Origin: Okeania sp. KiyG1
Lineage (GTDB): Bacteria; Cyanobacteriota; Cyanobacteriia; Cyanobacteriales; Microcoleaceae
Assembly: GCF_014132355.1 (NCBI RefSeq)
Contig: NZ_BLZO01000043.1
Span: forward strand, 1 to 64,000
DNA: 64,000 nt
Reading direction: 5' to 3'
The notes under the pieces were generated by a model, which saw nothing but the letters and a program-made list of their open reading frames with translations, was not told the origin of the DNA and did not search any database. Shown piece by piece: positions 48,301 through 57,328 of this stretch (position 1 is the first letter of the stretch; each line of letters begins with the position of its first letter). Both the position numbers and the translations under genes were made by a program.

Positions 48301-49040
48301 CCAAACAACTCCGTCATAGCGATCGCGCTGTTACTACACAGGATATGGCAGATTTAGCTTATGAAGCTTCGACTGATGTTGCGAGAGTTAAAGTTGTAAC
48401 TCCAGATATGATAGTAAGCGACTTTAATCCATTAAATGAAGATTTTTGGCTAGAACCGATTCAACCTGGTACTTCATTTCCAGAGACTCTTGAGCAGAAT
48501 TTGGAGACACCCAAGGAGGATGAAAGACAGAGCGATGAGATAATAGAGGAAATTAAGCGTCGTGCGGGTAAAGTTAAACTGATTATTTTGCCTGATAGTA
48601 CAGCGCGCCAACCTGTTCCTAGTTTAACGTTATTAGAAGAAGTCGCCTCCTATATTCGTTCCCGTTGTGAAGGGACGGTAGATGCGACCTTTACTGGGCC
48701 CAAATGGCAAGAAGTCAGTGTGACAACAACCATAACTCCTATTTCCTTGGAAGGGGTAGATATGGTGAGAGATAAGGTTAAACAGCGTTTAGAAGAGTTT
48801 CTTCACCCCTTAACGGGTGGTAGTGGTAAGGGATGGCAATTTGGTCGTTACCCTAAAGAATCAGACTTTTACGCTATTATTCAAGCTATTCCTGGGGTAG
48901 ATCATGTTGATTCTCTAACAGTTGATTCTCTAACAATAGAAGGCGTTTCAAAAAACGCTCCCCTGAGTGCTGATACTTTGATTTTTTCTGGCAATCATAC
49001 TATTAATGTTAGTTCGATAAGGAGGTTGCTTGATGTTTGA
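45363..49040 (+). CDS. eCIS baseplate protein J-like, large (Afp11-like)
   Basis: 1,225 residues. N-terminal baseplate segment: YEEIVEQTKELAQQFTDWQP, GKIDAGEALIRIFGKMVKSV, DRLNQVPDKNFLVFLDLIGG; many beta-rich insert domains in the middle; C-terminal conserved core: YTLDRQTGEIQFGDGIVGMI, SLYRTGGGEQGNIAAETISQ, KERVPKQLRHSDRAVTTQDM, DLAYEASTDVARVKVVTPD and GRYPKESDFYAIIQAIPGVD. Main baseplate wedge of the contractile machine. Intact and longer than phage gpJ, as usual for eCIS. Confidence 0.85.
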   Translation: MASPKIDERTYEEIVEQTKELAQQFTDWQPTNESGKIDAGEALIRIFGKMVKSVSDRLNQVPDKNFLVFLDLIGGELIPPQPAKVPLTFYLAEGSAVDGLVPAYIQVSAPPAEGSDEEMVFETDGELVVTTAQLKAVFVRGPSQDKYSDRSLEALGQNDEVFLAFAGDRPIEHSLYITCPEIFNLPELSGFKLIITTDNTAEFPSELNWFYWDGSQWQEQSPKSTTNEKELTFDFTDLPIPTASEIQGETGKWLQANVTNLLVNSSKITDIKGEIKFTKSDLVPDICLFNYSPLDLTKDFYPFGEQPEFNDTFYIALHESFVKPNTTITLYLICKSISSFVDLNIVWEISDGEEWKEITTVDNGIVKWSGESPDFTKEIEAILEFSDTIPLPSIEDGENRYWIRARIKEGHYGQTASERKYPVYDNLAVLAKEAKQEGKDIEVDNLDLFKVEDSIRLLPNTGGFPEEHTITQITQNPNKLTLNNGIINDNLPVGTRVMRKLIITEIIPPTYDPPLIQSLKLRYDFTLTEEAVYFANNDFIYSHTKQLNTKLTEKTNQGDKLLTLAEVTGLTVGQFLTIGDENYQIETINSKTNQVLLTSKVTEEYSNDTPVKYTFQPFTPTVDKNPTLYLGFDQSFENKTVTLYAQVEPPLAEELSRDITSETFLTETAISGQIFLKLSDITGWEIGDNIEVQNPVDIKQYDQYQISDIIDDHQITVNPTIKQNYSEKSRVIYPTQPELVWEYSSPLGWQPLGVKDETKGFSGRGLIQFIAPIDLSQMENFGQELYWLRVRWEGGNFIAKPRLRRLLTNTIWAVQANTITEEILGSSNADPNQVFVANNTPILQGQQLEVEEGQIPPELESDQVKVIRDDIGEIEEVWVKWHQVDDFYTSGAGDRHYTLDRQTGEIQFGDGIVGMIPPLGRNNIRFSLYRTGGGEQGNIAAETISQLNTTIPYIDRVINLEPSAGGANQETLDRLKERVPKQLRHSDRAVTTQDMADLAYEASTDVARVKVVTPDMIVSDFNPLNEDFWLEPIQPGTSFPETLEQNLETPKEDERQSDEIIEEIKRRAGKVKLIILPDSTARQPVPSLTLLEEVASYIRSRCEGTVDATFTGPKWQEVSVTTTITPISLEGVDMVRDKVKQRLEEFLHPLTGGSGKGWQFGRYPKESDFYAIIQAIPGVDHVDSLTVDSLTIEGVSKNAPLSADTLIFSGNHTINVSSIRRLLDV

Positions 49041-49306
49041 TTTATTTATTAGACTTGTCGCTTTATAACTTAAAAAATCCCCAAAAACCTTGTTCTGTAA
49101 GGATTGTAGCCATTGAATAACAAAAATGCTGGGAATTATTGCTCTGTCTAGGTTAGAGCGATTTTTTTCCTTTATTTAGCGACAACTCTATTGGACAACA
49201 GTTGTAGAAGTATGAAGTACATATGCTTGGATCTTGTGCAATGCCATAAGTTTTCATACAACAAAGCCATTATTCATTATTAATTATTCATTATTAATTA
49301 TCAAAC
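49041..49306. other. Gap between the two baseplate genes
   Basis: 266 bases, noncoding. Repeated TTATTCATTATTAATTATC near the end, and a small hairpin-like TCTAGGTTAGAGCGATTTTT near 49160. Confidence 0.4.
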
Positions 49307-50260
49307 ATGACTTTACCTTTACCTAATCTTGACAATCGTAGTTATGCCGACTTAGTAGAGGAGGCAATTTCTCAGATTCCTGTTGAATATCCTGAATGGA
49401 CAGATCATAATCCCACGGATACAGGAATTATTCTGATAGAATTGTTGGCATGGTTGACGGAAATGACTCTCTATCAAGTTAATCAAGTTTCTGATGAAAA
49501 TTATGCTAGCTTTTTTAGTCTACTTGAAGGACAAAAAAACGAATTACTCCTAGACTCTGCTGAAGAAAGACACAAAAGCTTACAATCAAGAATTAAGGAG
49601 ACTTTATTAAATTTACGCGTTCGCTATCGGGCGGTTACTATTGAAGATTATGAGCAATTAGTTCTTGAAGATTTCAATGAATCTCCAGATTTTACTTTGA
49701 AAATTGCCCGGGTTAAGGGTTTAGCACAACGGGATTTGGAGGAGGGTGATGCTGATAGTTTTGCTCCAGGACATATTAGTTTAGTTGTTGTGCCGGAAAA
49801 TGATCAACTGTACAATTATTATGACAAATTATCTGATTTATGTAAGTTTCTTGAGCCAAAAAAACTGTTAACTACAAGTCTGCATATTGTAGAACCTGAA
49901 TATGTATCTATATCCATAGAAGCCACATTAATTCCTAAAAATGACGTAACAAAAGAAGATTTAACTCCCAAAGCTGAGGCAGAAGTTGAGCTTTTTTTTG
50001 CACCTTTGAATTCTGGTAAATATTGGGAGGGTAAAGGATGGCCTTTTGGCAGGAGTATTTATGTCTCAGAAATCTATAAATTACTTGATGATTTGGAAGG
50101 AGTAGATTATGTGGAAGATATTTTCATTAAAGATGAAGATGGTAACGATTTTGAGTCTCAAAATGGTGAACCTCTATCGGAAGTTTATCTAGCTGATAAT
50201 CAGTTAGTTAATTTGAAAGGAAGTGAATTTACAGTAGAAGATAATCCATTTGTAGATTGA
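49307..50260 (+). CDS. eCIS baseplate protein, short (Afp12-like)
   Basis: 317 residues. Start MTLPLPNLDNRSYADLVEEA, followed by IPVEYPEWTDHNPTDTGIIL, IELLAWLTEMTLYQVNQVSD, VRYRAVTIEDYEQLVLEDFN, and C-terminal EGKGWPFGRSIYVSEIYKLL, DDLEGVDYVEDIF. Same family as baseplate J proteins and paralogous in part to the 1,225-residue gene, lacking its insert domains. Part of the wedge ring. Followed after 21 bases by the tail protein gene. Confidence 0.8.
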   Translation: MTLPLPNLDNRSYADLVEEAISQIPVEYPEWTDHNPTDTGIILIELLAWLTEMTLYQVNQVSDENYASFFSLLEGQKNELLLDSAEERHKSLQSRIKETLLNLRVRYRAVTIEDYEQLVLEDFNESPDFTLKIARVKGLAQRDLEEGDADSFAPGHISLVVVPENDQLYNYYDKLSDLCKFLEPKKLLTTSLHIVEPEYVSISIEATLIPKNDVTKEDLTPKAEAEVELFFAPLNSGKYWEGKGWPFGRSIYVSEIYKLLDDLEGVDYVEDIFIKDEDGNDFESQNGEPLSEVYLADNQLVNLKGSEFTVEDNPFVD

Positions 50261-50281
50261 TAGTATTAGCCTAGGTTAACA

Positions 50282-51889
50282 ATGAATGAACAACAATTAA
50301 TTAGTACCTATCAACAATATTTACCAGCAATTCTCCAAGAACAGGTTTTTCTGGGTCGTTTTTTATTGGCTTTTGAAAAGATTCTTAGTGGACTTGATGA
50401 AACCCCTACTGAGGGACAAATTATTACAAGTGAAAATGTACCAGGATTAGAGGAAATTCTAAGTGGGATTCATCTCTATTTTGATCCTGAAAAAACACCA
50501 GAGGAATTTTTACCTTGGTTAGCTGGTTGGGTAGCTTTAAGTTTAAGGAATGATTGGAGTGTTGAGGTAAAAAGAGCTTTTATTTTAGAAATTGTTGAAT
50601 TGTATCGTTGGCGGGGAACAAAACAGGGATTAAGTCGAGTTTTAAGTACTTATTTGAAAATTGCTGGATTAGGGGAAAAGGTAGAAGTATCCGACAATTT
50701 TACTGGTTTTCCCTATTATTTTCAGGTTCAATTAACATTAAATGACCGCGATCCTGTTAAGTATTGGCAACAGGCTAAAATAGCTAAAGCAATTATCGAT
50801 CAAGAAAAACCAGCACAGACATATTATGCTTTAAGAATTCTGACGCCAACGATGCAGATAACGAGGCGATCCGTGTGGTCTTCTGAGCCTTTTACATTAT
50901 TTGAAATAACCCAAGAACAAACATTTACTATAGAGGTTAAAATTACTTCCAGTCTATTTAATAATGGTGAAATAAATCAATTACCTGAACAATTAGTTAT
51001 TGAACTGCAAGGTAACTCTCAAGCAATTACTCTAGAGCCACCTGAACTTATTATTGAAGGTGAAAATTTAGCTGTAAAATATACCTTGACTTATCAGCAT
51101 TTTCAAGATAATTTAGATGGGTTTAATGTCAAATTATCTAATCGAACAGATGAATATTTTACTGGGAATTTAACTATTAAATTATATTTTCAGCTCAATC
51201 AAACAATCTATGATGATATACTACTCAGAGAAGAACGGATAAACCTATCACCTGTATTAAAAATATGCAATCAAAACGATGCACAAAAAATTATCGAAGG
51301 AAATACAATTTTTCGAATTGCCACTGTTTCCCAAATGTCAGGAATGAGGATTACAGAATATTTGTGGAAAGCTTATATCTTTAGAACATTTACAGCTCCT
51401 AAAATTCAAGAATTAGAGCCGGATATTACTGCTATAATTGAGAAAATAGAACTAGAGGCGGTTGTAGAAGTAACCCAACCCAACCCAGTAACTCCAGAGA
51501 TGCTCAATAAAATTACAGTTCGGATCAAAGATAATGTCTCTAATTTTCATTTATTGACTCCAGAAACTACTATCGAAGATAATAAAATTCGAGTAAAACG
51601 CTCTCTCTATTATTATCAGTTTATGCAAACCATAGATAGTTTAACAGTTACAATTAAAAATCTCAATAATCTTAAAGTTCAAGGTAAAGTAACTGTGCAA
51701 GCATCTTTAGAAATTAATCAGGAGTTATCCTCTTTTCAATTACTAGATGAAAATTTTGAACTAGCACCAGTTCCTCTTAAAAATATTCTACAAATTTGTT
51801 ATGATAATGAGGTTGGAGAAGATATTATCAGAGAAACAATTCCTACTATTTTAGGAACAACCACTCAATCATTAGATGGACAGGAGTAA
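50282..51889 (+). CDS. eCIS phage-tail-like protein (gpI / TIGR02242 family)
   Basis: 535 residues. The N-terminal ~190 match the tail-protein domain: YLPAILQEQVFLGRFLLAFE, LPWLAGWVALSLRNDWSVEV, RAFILEIVELYRWRGTKQGL, SRVLSTYLKIAGLGEKVEVS. The rest is a set of repeated beta-sandwich units (for example FTIEVKITSSLFNNGEINQL and EVTQPNPVTPEMLNKITVRI), possibly carrying fibres. Intact. Next gene starts 3 bases after its stop region, so translation is coupled. Confidence 0.75.
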   Translation: MNEQQLISTYQQYLPAILQEQVFLGRFLLAFEKILSGLDETPTEGQIITSENVPGLEEILSGIHLYFDPEKTPEEFLPWLAGWVALSLRNDWSVEVKRAFILEIVELYRWRGTKQGLSRVLSTYLKIAGLGEKVEVSDNFTGFPYYFQVQLTLNDRDPVKYWQQAKIAKAIIDQEKPAQTYYALRILTPTMQITRRSVWSSEPFTLFEITQEQTFTIEVKITSSLFNNGEINQLPEQLVIELQGNSQAITLEPPELIIEGENLAVKYTLTYQHFQDNLDGFNVKLSNRTDEYFTGNLTIKLYFQLNQTIYDDILLREERINLSPVLKICNQNDAQKIIEGNTIFRIATVSQMSGMRITEYLWKAYIFRTFTAPKIQELEPDITAIIEKIELEAVVEVTQPNPVTPEMLNKITVRIKDNVSNFHLLTPETTIEDNKIRVKRSLYYYQFMQTIDSLTVTIKNLNNLKVQGKVTVQASLEINQELSSFQLLDENFELAPVPLKNILQICYDNEVGEDIIRETIPTILGTTTQSLDGQE

Positions 51890-51892
51890 GTT

Positions 51893-52966
51893 ATGCTTGA
51901 ACCAACAGATTTTAGTGAATTTCCTACCGAATATCCCAACTATTTTCCTGGGCAATATTTATTAGCAGATGATTTTAAACTGCAACATGATTATTTAAGC
52001 TATCGCCTTCGTTACCATAACCGAAGTCTTCATGTTTCAGGAATTATTGAAGGACTAGAAGTTACAGTTGCAGATGGTGATAAATCTGTGCTGATTACAC
52101 GTGGATCAGCTATAGATGATCAGGGGAATCTGATTGTTTTAAAAGAAGAACAAGAGTTTAATGCATTTAATGGTTTAAGTGAAGGGGAACTTTATATTCA
52201 ATACGATGAACAACTTGCAGAAAAACAACAAGATGGTGTAGACAATAGCTATACACGCTCGATAGAGACTCCTATTTTTGGATTTGCTGATCCAACACCT
52301 GAGCATTGTGTAAAGTTGGCAAAACTGAAAATTTCAAGCGATCTCATTAGCGACAATGATCCTAACATTCGAGAATATTCAGGTGTGTATTTACCAAGCT
52401 CTAATGGCACAGCATTGACTCTACGTTATCAGGGTAATGCTGATCATAGGGCAGTTTTCACAGGAAGTTTAAAGATAGATGGAGATTTGACGCTACAGAA
52501 TGGAGTAGCGGTGAATAACATTTCTAGCAATGCTAATCTTGGGGATAATAATGATACGACAATATCAACAACGAAAGCAATCAAAAGCTATGTTGATAGC
52601 AAAGTAGAAGAAGATGGAGAATGGGAAACACTAAAATTAATAAACGGTTGGACAAATCAAGATAGCAACGAACTTGGATATTTTAAGGATAGTTCGGGAA
52701 TTGTTCACCTGAAAGGCGTGCTAAAATATGAAGATTTAATTCAATCGAAAACTGCGTTTCAACTTCCTGGTGATTGTAAACCATCAACTGATTGTTATTA
52801 CCCTGTTGGTAGTTATCCTCCATTCTCTTATGAATATTATCAATATGGTCCTTTCATCAGCTATATCACTATCTCCGCCGGCACTGGAGACGTAAAATAC
52901 ATTTGTAGGAGCGTTTTGAATAATGCCGTAATGTATTTAGATGGTATTACTTTTAGAGCAGCATAA
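51893..52966 (+). CDS. eCIS tail fibre / receptor-binding candidate
   Basis: 357 residues. N-terminal adaptor NYFPGQYLLADDFKLQHDYL, SYRLRYHNRSLHVSGIIEGL is the type found on proteins attached to the baseplate. The middle (ALTLRYQGNADHRAVFTGSL, DGDLTLQNGVAVNNISSNAN, DTTISTTKAIKSYVDSKVEE) resembles phage tail-fibre stems, and the C-terminal ~90 residues (GYFKDSSGIVHLKGVLKYED) resemble a receptor-binding tip. Its C-terminus shows no similarity to the DGR template repeat, so it is not a visible DGR target. Confidence 0.7.
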   Translation: MLEPTDFSEFPTEYPNYFPGQYLLADDFKLQHDYLSYRLRYHNRSLHVSGIIEGLEVTVADGDKSVLITRGSAIDDQGNLIVLKEEQEFNAFNGLSEGELYIQYDEQLAEKQQDGVDNSYTRSIETPIFGFADPTPEHCVKLAKLKISSDLISDNDPNIREYSGVYLPSSNGTALTLRYQGNADHRAVFTGSLKIDGDLTLQNGVAVNNISSNANLGDNNDTTISTTKAIKSYVDSKVEEDGEWETLKLINGWTNQDSNELGYFKDSSGIVHLKGVLKYEDLIQSKTAFQLPGDCKPSTDCYYPVGSYPPFSYEYYQYGPFISYITISAGTGDVKYICRSVLNNAVMYLDGITFRAA

Positions 52967-53083
52967 TAATTATCAATAGATATTAGTTTAGTGCGATCGC
53001 TCATACCATCTAGCAAATAAACATCAAACCAATAGTTTACCTTTATTATCATCACTGGGGATGTTGATGTTCTAAAAAAAAAT

Positions 53084-53698
53084 ATGACTCAAGAAACTCT
53101 AACTTTACTAACTTTTGAACAATTTCTTCAGCAATACCCTGAAGATGGAAGACACTACGAACTACATCAAGGAGAAATAGTAGAAATGCGTCCAATTGGA
53201 GCGCACGAAAAAGTTGCCGCTTTGATCGCAAGAAAACTAGATGTAGAAATTGAAAAACACTCTTTGCCTTATTTTATTCCTCGTAGCTGTTTAGTTAAAC
53301 CAAAACGGGAAGGAGAAGGTTATCTGCCTGATATTATTGTTTTAGATGAAAACGCCCTGGAAGCAGATCCCTATTGGCAAAAATATTCTACTATATCTAG
53401 AGGAAAGTCTGCCAAGTTAATCATTGAAGTTGTTAGCACAAACTGGCAAGATGATTATCTAACCAAACTAGCAGAATATGAAAAGCTAGGTATCCTAGAA
53501 TATTGGATAGTTGATTATCGAGCATTAGGCGGAATAAGATATCTGGGTTCTCCTAAAATTCCCACAATATGGGTTTATCAACTAGAAAAAAATGAGTATC
53601 AAGAAGGTAAACAGTTTCGAGATGATGACTTGATTCAATCTCCTACTTTTCCTGAATTAAAATTAACCGCTCAACAAATTTTTCAAGTTGGAAATTAG
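53084..53698 (+). CDS. Uma2-family putative restriction endonuclease (DUF820)
   Basis: 204 residues, normal family length. TLLTFEQFLQQYPEDGRHYE, LHQGEIVEMRPIGAHEKVAA, YLPDIIVLDENALEADPYW, SAKLIIEVVSTNWQDDYLTK and KLAEYEKLGILEYWIVDYRA, including the PD-(D/E)xK-like PDIIVLDE...IIEVVS core. Very common in cyanobacteria, function unproven. Probably unrelated to the eCIS that surrounds it. Confidence 0.85.
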   Translation: MTQETLTLLTFEQFLQQYPEDGRHYELHQGEIVEMRPIGAHEKVAALIARKLDVEIEKHSLPYFIPRSCLVKPKREGEGYLPDIIVLDENALEADPYWQKYSTISRGKSAKLIIEVVSTNWQDDYLTKLAEYEKLGILEYWIVDYRALGGIRYLGSPKIPTIWVYQLEKNEYQEGKQFRDDDLIQSPTFPELKLTAQQIFQVGN

Positions 53699-53837
53699 CG
53701 ATCGCGACAATGACTAATATTATAGCGCACATAAAAATCTATCAAAATTATGAGATTATGGAATAAACTAGGAGGAGAATTAACCTACCCCTAGCCCCTC
53801 CCAGGAGGGGAGATATTTTTTTAGCAGATATTAAACT

Positions 53838-54266
53838 ATGGCAGATTTCATTCTGATCACAGGCGATCAAGCTATGTTTAACCCGACTTTTGGCCAAGCC
53901 ATTGTCACCGTCCGTCCAGGGAATTTAATTGGCACAGGTAAGAGTAAAATAAACCAGAAACTTGTCTGCGTAGACGGCGATGAAAAAAAGGTCATTGTTC
54001 CTGGTTGTCCTTACATGACACCACAATATAGTATTCCAGGGGTGGGAATGCTTTCCATAGAATCCTTGGCAGGCAATCAAAAAGCTAAAAATACCAAATC
54101 TGGGGGTAAACCTGTATTGCTGAAAGGAGCATCCTTCAAAGCTAAATTTCAAGTGATGGTTCCCGCACAACAACCCTCAGCACCTAGTCCTATTCCCGAT
54201 GCTACCCCCCAATACTCCGGGACTGGTACATTTATGACGATGAATATGAAGGTAAAAGGAACATGA
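53838..54266 (+). CDS. PAAR-like candidate spike-tip protein of the eCIS
   Basis: 142 residues. ADFILITGDQAMFNPTFGQA, LIGTGKSKINQKLVCVDGDE, VIVPGCPYMTPQYSIPGVGM and KPVLLKGASFKAKFQVMVPA give a compact beta-rich, glycine-turn-rich protein such as those found at the Afp10/PAAR position of cyanobacterial eCIS. No strict PAAR motif or clear metal-binding triad is seen. Preceded by a dispersed GC-rich repeat (about 53785-53812). The next gene overlaps its stop by 4 bases. Confidence 0.5.
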   Translation: MADFILITGDQAMFNPTFGQAIVTVRPGNLIGTGKSKINQKLVCVDGDEKKVIVPGCPYMTPQYSIPGVGMLSIESLAGNQKAKNTKSGGKPVLLKGASFKAKFQVMVPAQQPSAPSPIPDATPQYSGTGTFMTMNMKVKGT

Positions 54267-54487
54267 AAGAACAATTAGAGAAACGTTTGGCGGAACTGAA
54301 AGCCGAATTTGAGTCAGGACAGAAGGTTATGGCTGAATATGAGGCTAAAGTTGCCAATCTACGGGATACTTTACTTCGTATTAGTGGGGCAATTCAAGCT
54401 CTGCAAGAAGCAATCTCTGAAGAAAATGAAACAGACAAGGATAGTCCTCTTCCCGAAATAGCAAATGTAGAAGATACTAATTTATGA
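54263..54487 (+). CDS. Small coiled-coil protein coupled to the tip gene
   Basis: 74 residues, nearly all helix: KEQLEKRLAELKAEFESGQK, VMAEYEAKVANLRDTLLRIS, GAIQALQEAISEENETDK. Starts with ATGA overlap, so it is translated with the PAAR-like protein. No family name. Probably an assembly or loading helper; inference. Confidence 0.6.
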   Translation: MKEQLEKRLAELKAEFESGQKVMAEYEAKVANLRDTLLRISGAIQALQEAISEENETDKDSPLPEIANVEDTNL

Positions 54488-54637
54488 GGGAGTTAAATTA
54501 GACAACCTTTCGGCAAACCTACTAAGCTGTCTAATTTTGGTTGATTTTCGGAAGCTAAAATAACTTCACTGGAACTGACTGGACTCTTCCACCATATCAG
54601 TAAATTCCCATTTACCAACTCTGACAATGAAGAGTGC

Positions 54638-54779
54638 TAGGGGCAGAAAGCAGGAGACTACACACTAGGCACATAGACAATACGAAAACCCCTATTGTTG
54701 TTGTGGTTGTCCGCATTGTTCCTATTCCGATTGGCGCTCCGACAATTCCTGGCATTGTTGTTCCAACTGCCTCCACGAA
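54638..54779 (-). repeat. DGR template repeat (TR), 142 bp
   Basis: Equal in length to the VR at 58233-58374. Read on the coding (minus) strand, the first ~85 bases hold AAC/AAT-rich codons (SWNNNARNCRSANRNRNNA), the hallmark of TRs. The last 57 bases are identical to the VR (initiation of mutagenic homing side). Hand comparison finds 15 differences, 14 at TR adenines. It lies downstream of the RT gene on the same strand. Confidence 0.9.
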
Positions 54780-54882
54780 GCCGGGATTGTCAGTCCCAGA
54801 AATTATTCTATCACAAATTTGAATGAATTTACAGCGCTTTTTAAATTGATGAACTACATCGCCATAACCAAAACCTTCTAGG

Positions 54883-54900
54883 GACGTTGCATGCAACGTC
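54883..54900. repeat. Perfect 18 bp palindrome between RT and TR
   Basis: GACGTTGCA/TGCAACGTC, perfect two-fold symmetry, 12 bases downstream of the RT stop and about 100 bases before the TR. It resembles small dispersed palindromes of cyanobacteria and could act as a terminator or DNA structure. Confidence 0.6.
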
Positions 54901-55743
54901 TCTACTGTGGTCTACTGAAATGAAAACTGCTGTAATATTTTTTGTTTTAAATGCCAGGTATTGCCGTGGGCTAAATGGGCAAACCAACTTTGCAGAGATT
55001 TTTGGATTTGAGTAGATTCTATTTTTCCTAATTGGTAGTCTGTTTGTAATTGTCTTAATTTTTTTCTAGCCAATCTTAAATTTTCGGAACGTATTCTAAT
55101 GCGGTCTGGCAAAACTCGAAAACCGACAAAGTTAGCACCTTTTTTTGTGGAAAATAATTGACTTTTAATGGGATGAATCTTGAGGCGGAGGTTGGCTAAA
55201 TATGTTTCGATTTTTTGTCTGGCTGCGATTAATAATTCTCTGTCGTCTGAGAATAAGCTAAAGTCATCAACATAGCGCAGATATTTTTTTAACTTTAGTT
55301 CTTCTTTGATAAAATGGTCAAAGTTATTTAAGTATAAATTGCCAAAAAATTGACTGGTTAAATTTCCTAGAGGTAAACCTCTTCTGCGGTTTATTGGTGT
55401 GAGTAAATCATCTCCTGGAAAATAATTTAATACTGGGATTTGTTCGTTACTCCCATCAATAATTTTGTCGATTAACCATAGGGTGTCTTGACATTTGATT
55501 TTCCGACGAATAATTTCTTTGAGTATTTGATGGTCGATACTAGGGAAATATTTTGCTATGTCGCACTGTAAAATATAGCGACTGGAACGGGAAAATTCTG
55601 TAAAACTCACATCTTGCACCAACAAAAGTTGATATGAAGAACAATAACTGAAATACTTATCTGATCGGAGGTGGGAGTTAGTTATCTCTTCTCAATAGAG
55701 AACTATAATGAAGAAGTAATAAAAACCAGAGGGTAAATTAATC

Positions 55744-56145
55744 TTACTCTACCCGATGACCTGCTTTTTCTTCATCGGGATATAAATCTAACCAACTTTC
55801 ATAAAGTGCTTCGATAGCTGAAGTTAATTGCTCAATTTTACCTCTTCTAATCACAGCATTCACTCCATCTATATGTGCTTGACTTCCTGCTTTTCCTAAA
55901 TGTTTAAAACGCGAAAATTCCCCTTTTTTATTACTTTTTGGGAAAACAGATCTAGACCCTTTGAGTTGATAATACCAATAATGATATTTTTGCCCTTTGG
56001 CTTGATACCGTGCTACATAACAATCAGCAGGAGCAACCCATCCTGAAGCTTCAATTTCTGATTTTTCACGTTTTAAAGCAGCTATAGCTTCTCTAATACG
56101 GTCTGCTCGCTCTGCTATTTCTAGATTACTGTTGATTTTAGCCAT
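55744..56145 (-). CDS. Passenger gene of the IS: basic hypothetical protein
   Basis: About 133 residues from MAKINSNLEIAERADRIREA; a longer frame to 56217 runs into the operator-like palindrome. Helical N-terminus, then ASGWVAPADCYVARYQAKGQ, KYHYWYYQLKGSRSVFPKSN and HLGKAGSQAHIDGVNAVIRR. The SGW...Y(H/W)YWYY pattern is like the broken protein at 5.5-6.2 kb and other cyanobacterial proteins of unknown role. Being divergent from the transposase inside the IS is unusual; a regulator or host-interaction gene is possible. Confidence 0.55.
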   Translation of the reverse strand: MAKINSNLEIAERADRIREAIAALKREKSEIEASGWVAPADCYVARYQAKGQKYHYWYYQLKGSRSVFPKSNKKGEFSRFKHLGKAGSQAHIDGVNAVIRRGKIEQLTSAIEALYESWLDLYPDEEKAGHRVE

Positions 56146-56205
56146 TTTTTGAGCTTTTTGATTATGGAATATGTTATTATAGTTCTCTATTTTAAACAGA
56201 GAACT

Positions 56206-57328
56206 ATGTTGCCTCACCCCATTTTATCCCAAGTTGACGAATTACTCTGCTCTTTAAAAGAATTAATGCCCACAATTTATCAAAAGAAACTCTAGAATCT
56301 GTTTTAGGCTTGTTTCTACATAGTCAAGGAAATGCTGTTCCTCATCATTGTCAAACCAAATCAGAAAGTGCTATTAGTCGCTTCTTAAATCATTATAATT
56401 GGTCAACTCGTTCTCTGATACGCACTGTTCGTTCTTTCATTCTCAACTTAGTTTTATCTGAAAGAATAAAAGGACGAAAACTCATTTTACAAGTTATTCT
56501 AGATTTAACAACTCTTGAAAAAGTAGGGAAGTTTGTTCATCTAAAAGAATTAGTTAGAGTTTATAATCATAAAAAGGTTTACACATCGTTGTTCTTTACT
56601 TAGTTATAGGTAATTGGCGATTTCCTTGGAGTTTTCGTGTATATAGAGGCAAAGGAACCTCATCACCTTCTCAACTGGCTTTAAAATTACTGAATACATT
56701 GCCTTCTATTTTGACAAAATCTTTCCCAATTTATGTTTTAGGAGATACAGCCTTTGGGACAATTAAATTCATTGAAAAACTCCGTGACAGTTCTTTTAAT
56801 CATCATGGAATTCTTGGCATCCCTAATACCAGAAAATTAACTGATGGACGTAAAGTGTCTGAACTAAAAACTCGTGGACAACAAGTTTATCTAAACGGCT
56901 TAAATTTTCCTGTCTTCTTATCATGGGTTTGGCTAAAACGAGATGGAAAAAGAGTTAAGCGATTTGTTATTTCAACTAAACCTATGAAGGGAAAAACTAT
57001 CGTCCGTTGGGGAAAACGTAGATGGCAGATTGAAGGTTTCTTTAAAACGGCCAAACATCAATTTAGTCTCCATCGTTTTGGACAAAAAACTTTATTAGGG
57101 GTTTATCGTTGGTTAATTCTTTCTCTCGTCTCTTATTTATTAGCTTATTGGATTTATTTACATAATGGTTATTTTGATGATTTAGATTGGTATGATTCAG
57201 CCGAAAAAGCCTTAGTTTTGCTCTTACCTCAGATTTTACTCCTTTCCCTTATCAAAAAATTAAAGTTACTAAATCCTTGGTTTTATAAACACGGTTTGGA
57301 ACTTTGTCTTGTCAGGTGCAAGATGTGA
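56206..57328 (+). pseudogene. DDE transposase of the IS, two frame breaks
   Basis: Frame pieces: MLPHPILSQVDELLCSLKEL (from 56206), then LFLHSQGNAVPHHCQTKSES, FILNLVLSERIKGRKLILQV (to ~56570), then NWRFPWSFRVYRGKGTSSPS, FPIYVLGDTAFGTIKFIEKL (DDE aspartate region), RWGKRRWQIEGFFKTAKHQF (glutamate region) and YRWLILSLVSYLLAYWIYL. One extra A at the runs 56282-56285 and 56571-56575 repairs both breaks. The protein ends exactly in the right terminal repeat. IS4/IS701-like by the W-x(2)-E-x(6)-K pattern; the exact family was not checked. Confidence 0.7.

Noticed and set aside
51893-52966. Tail fibre as a second DGR target
   Set aside because: Its C-terminus shares no sequence with the TR and has no remnant of the 57-base identical end.
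54612-54896. Open frames on both strands across the template repeat
   Set aside because: They exist only because the TR copies coding sequence of the target; the useful reading is as a template, not a gene.
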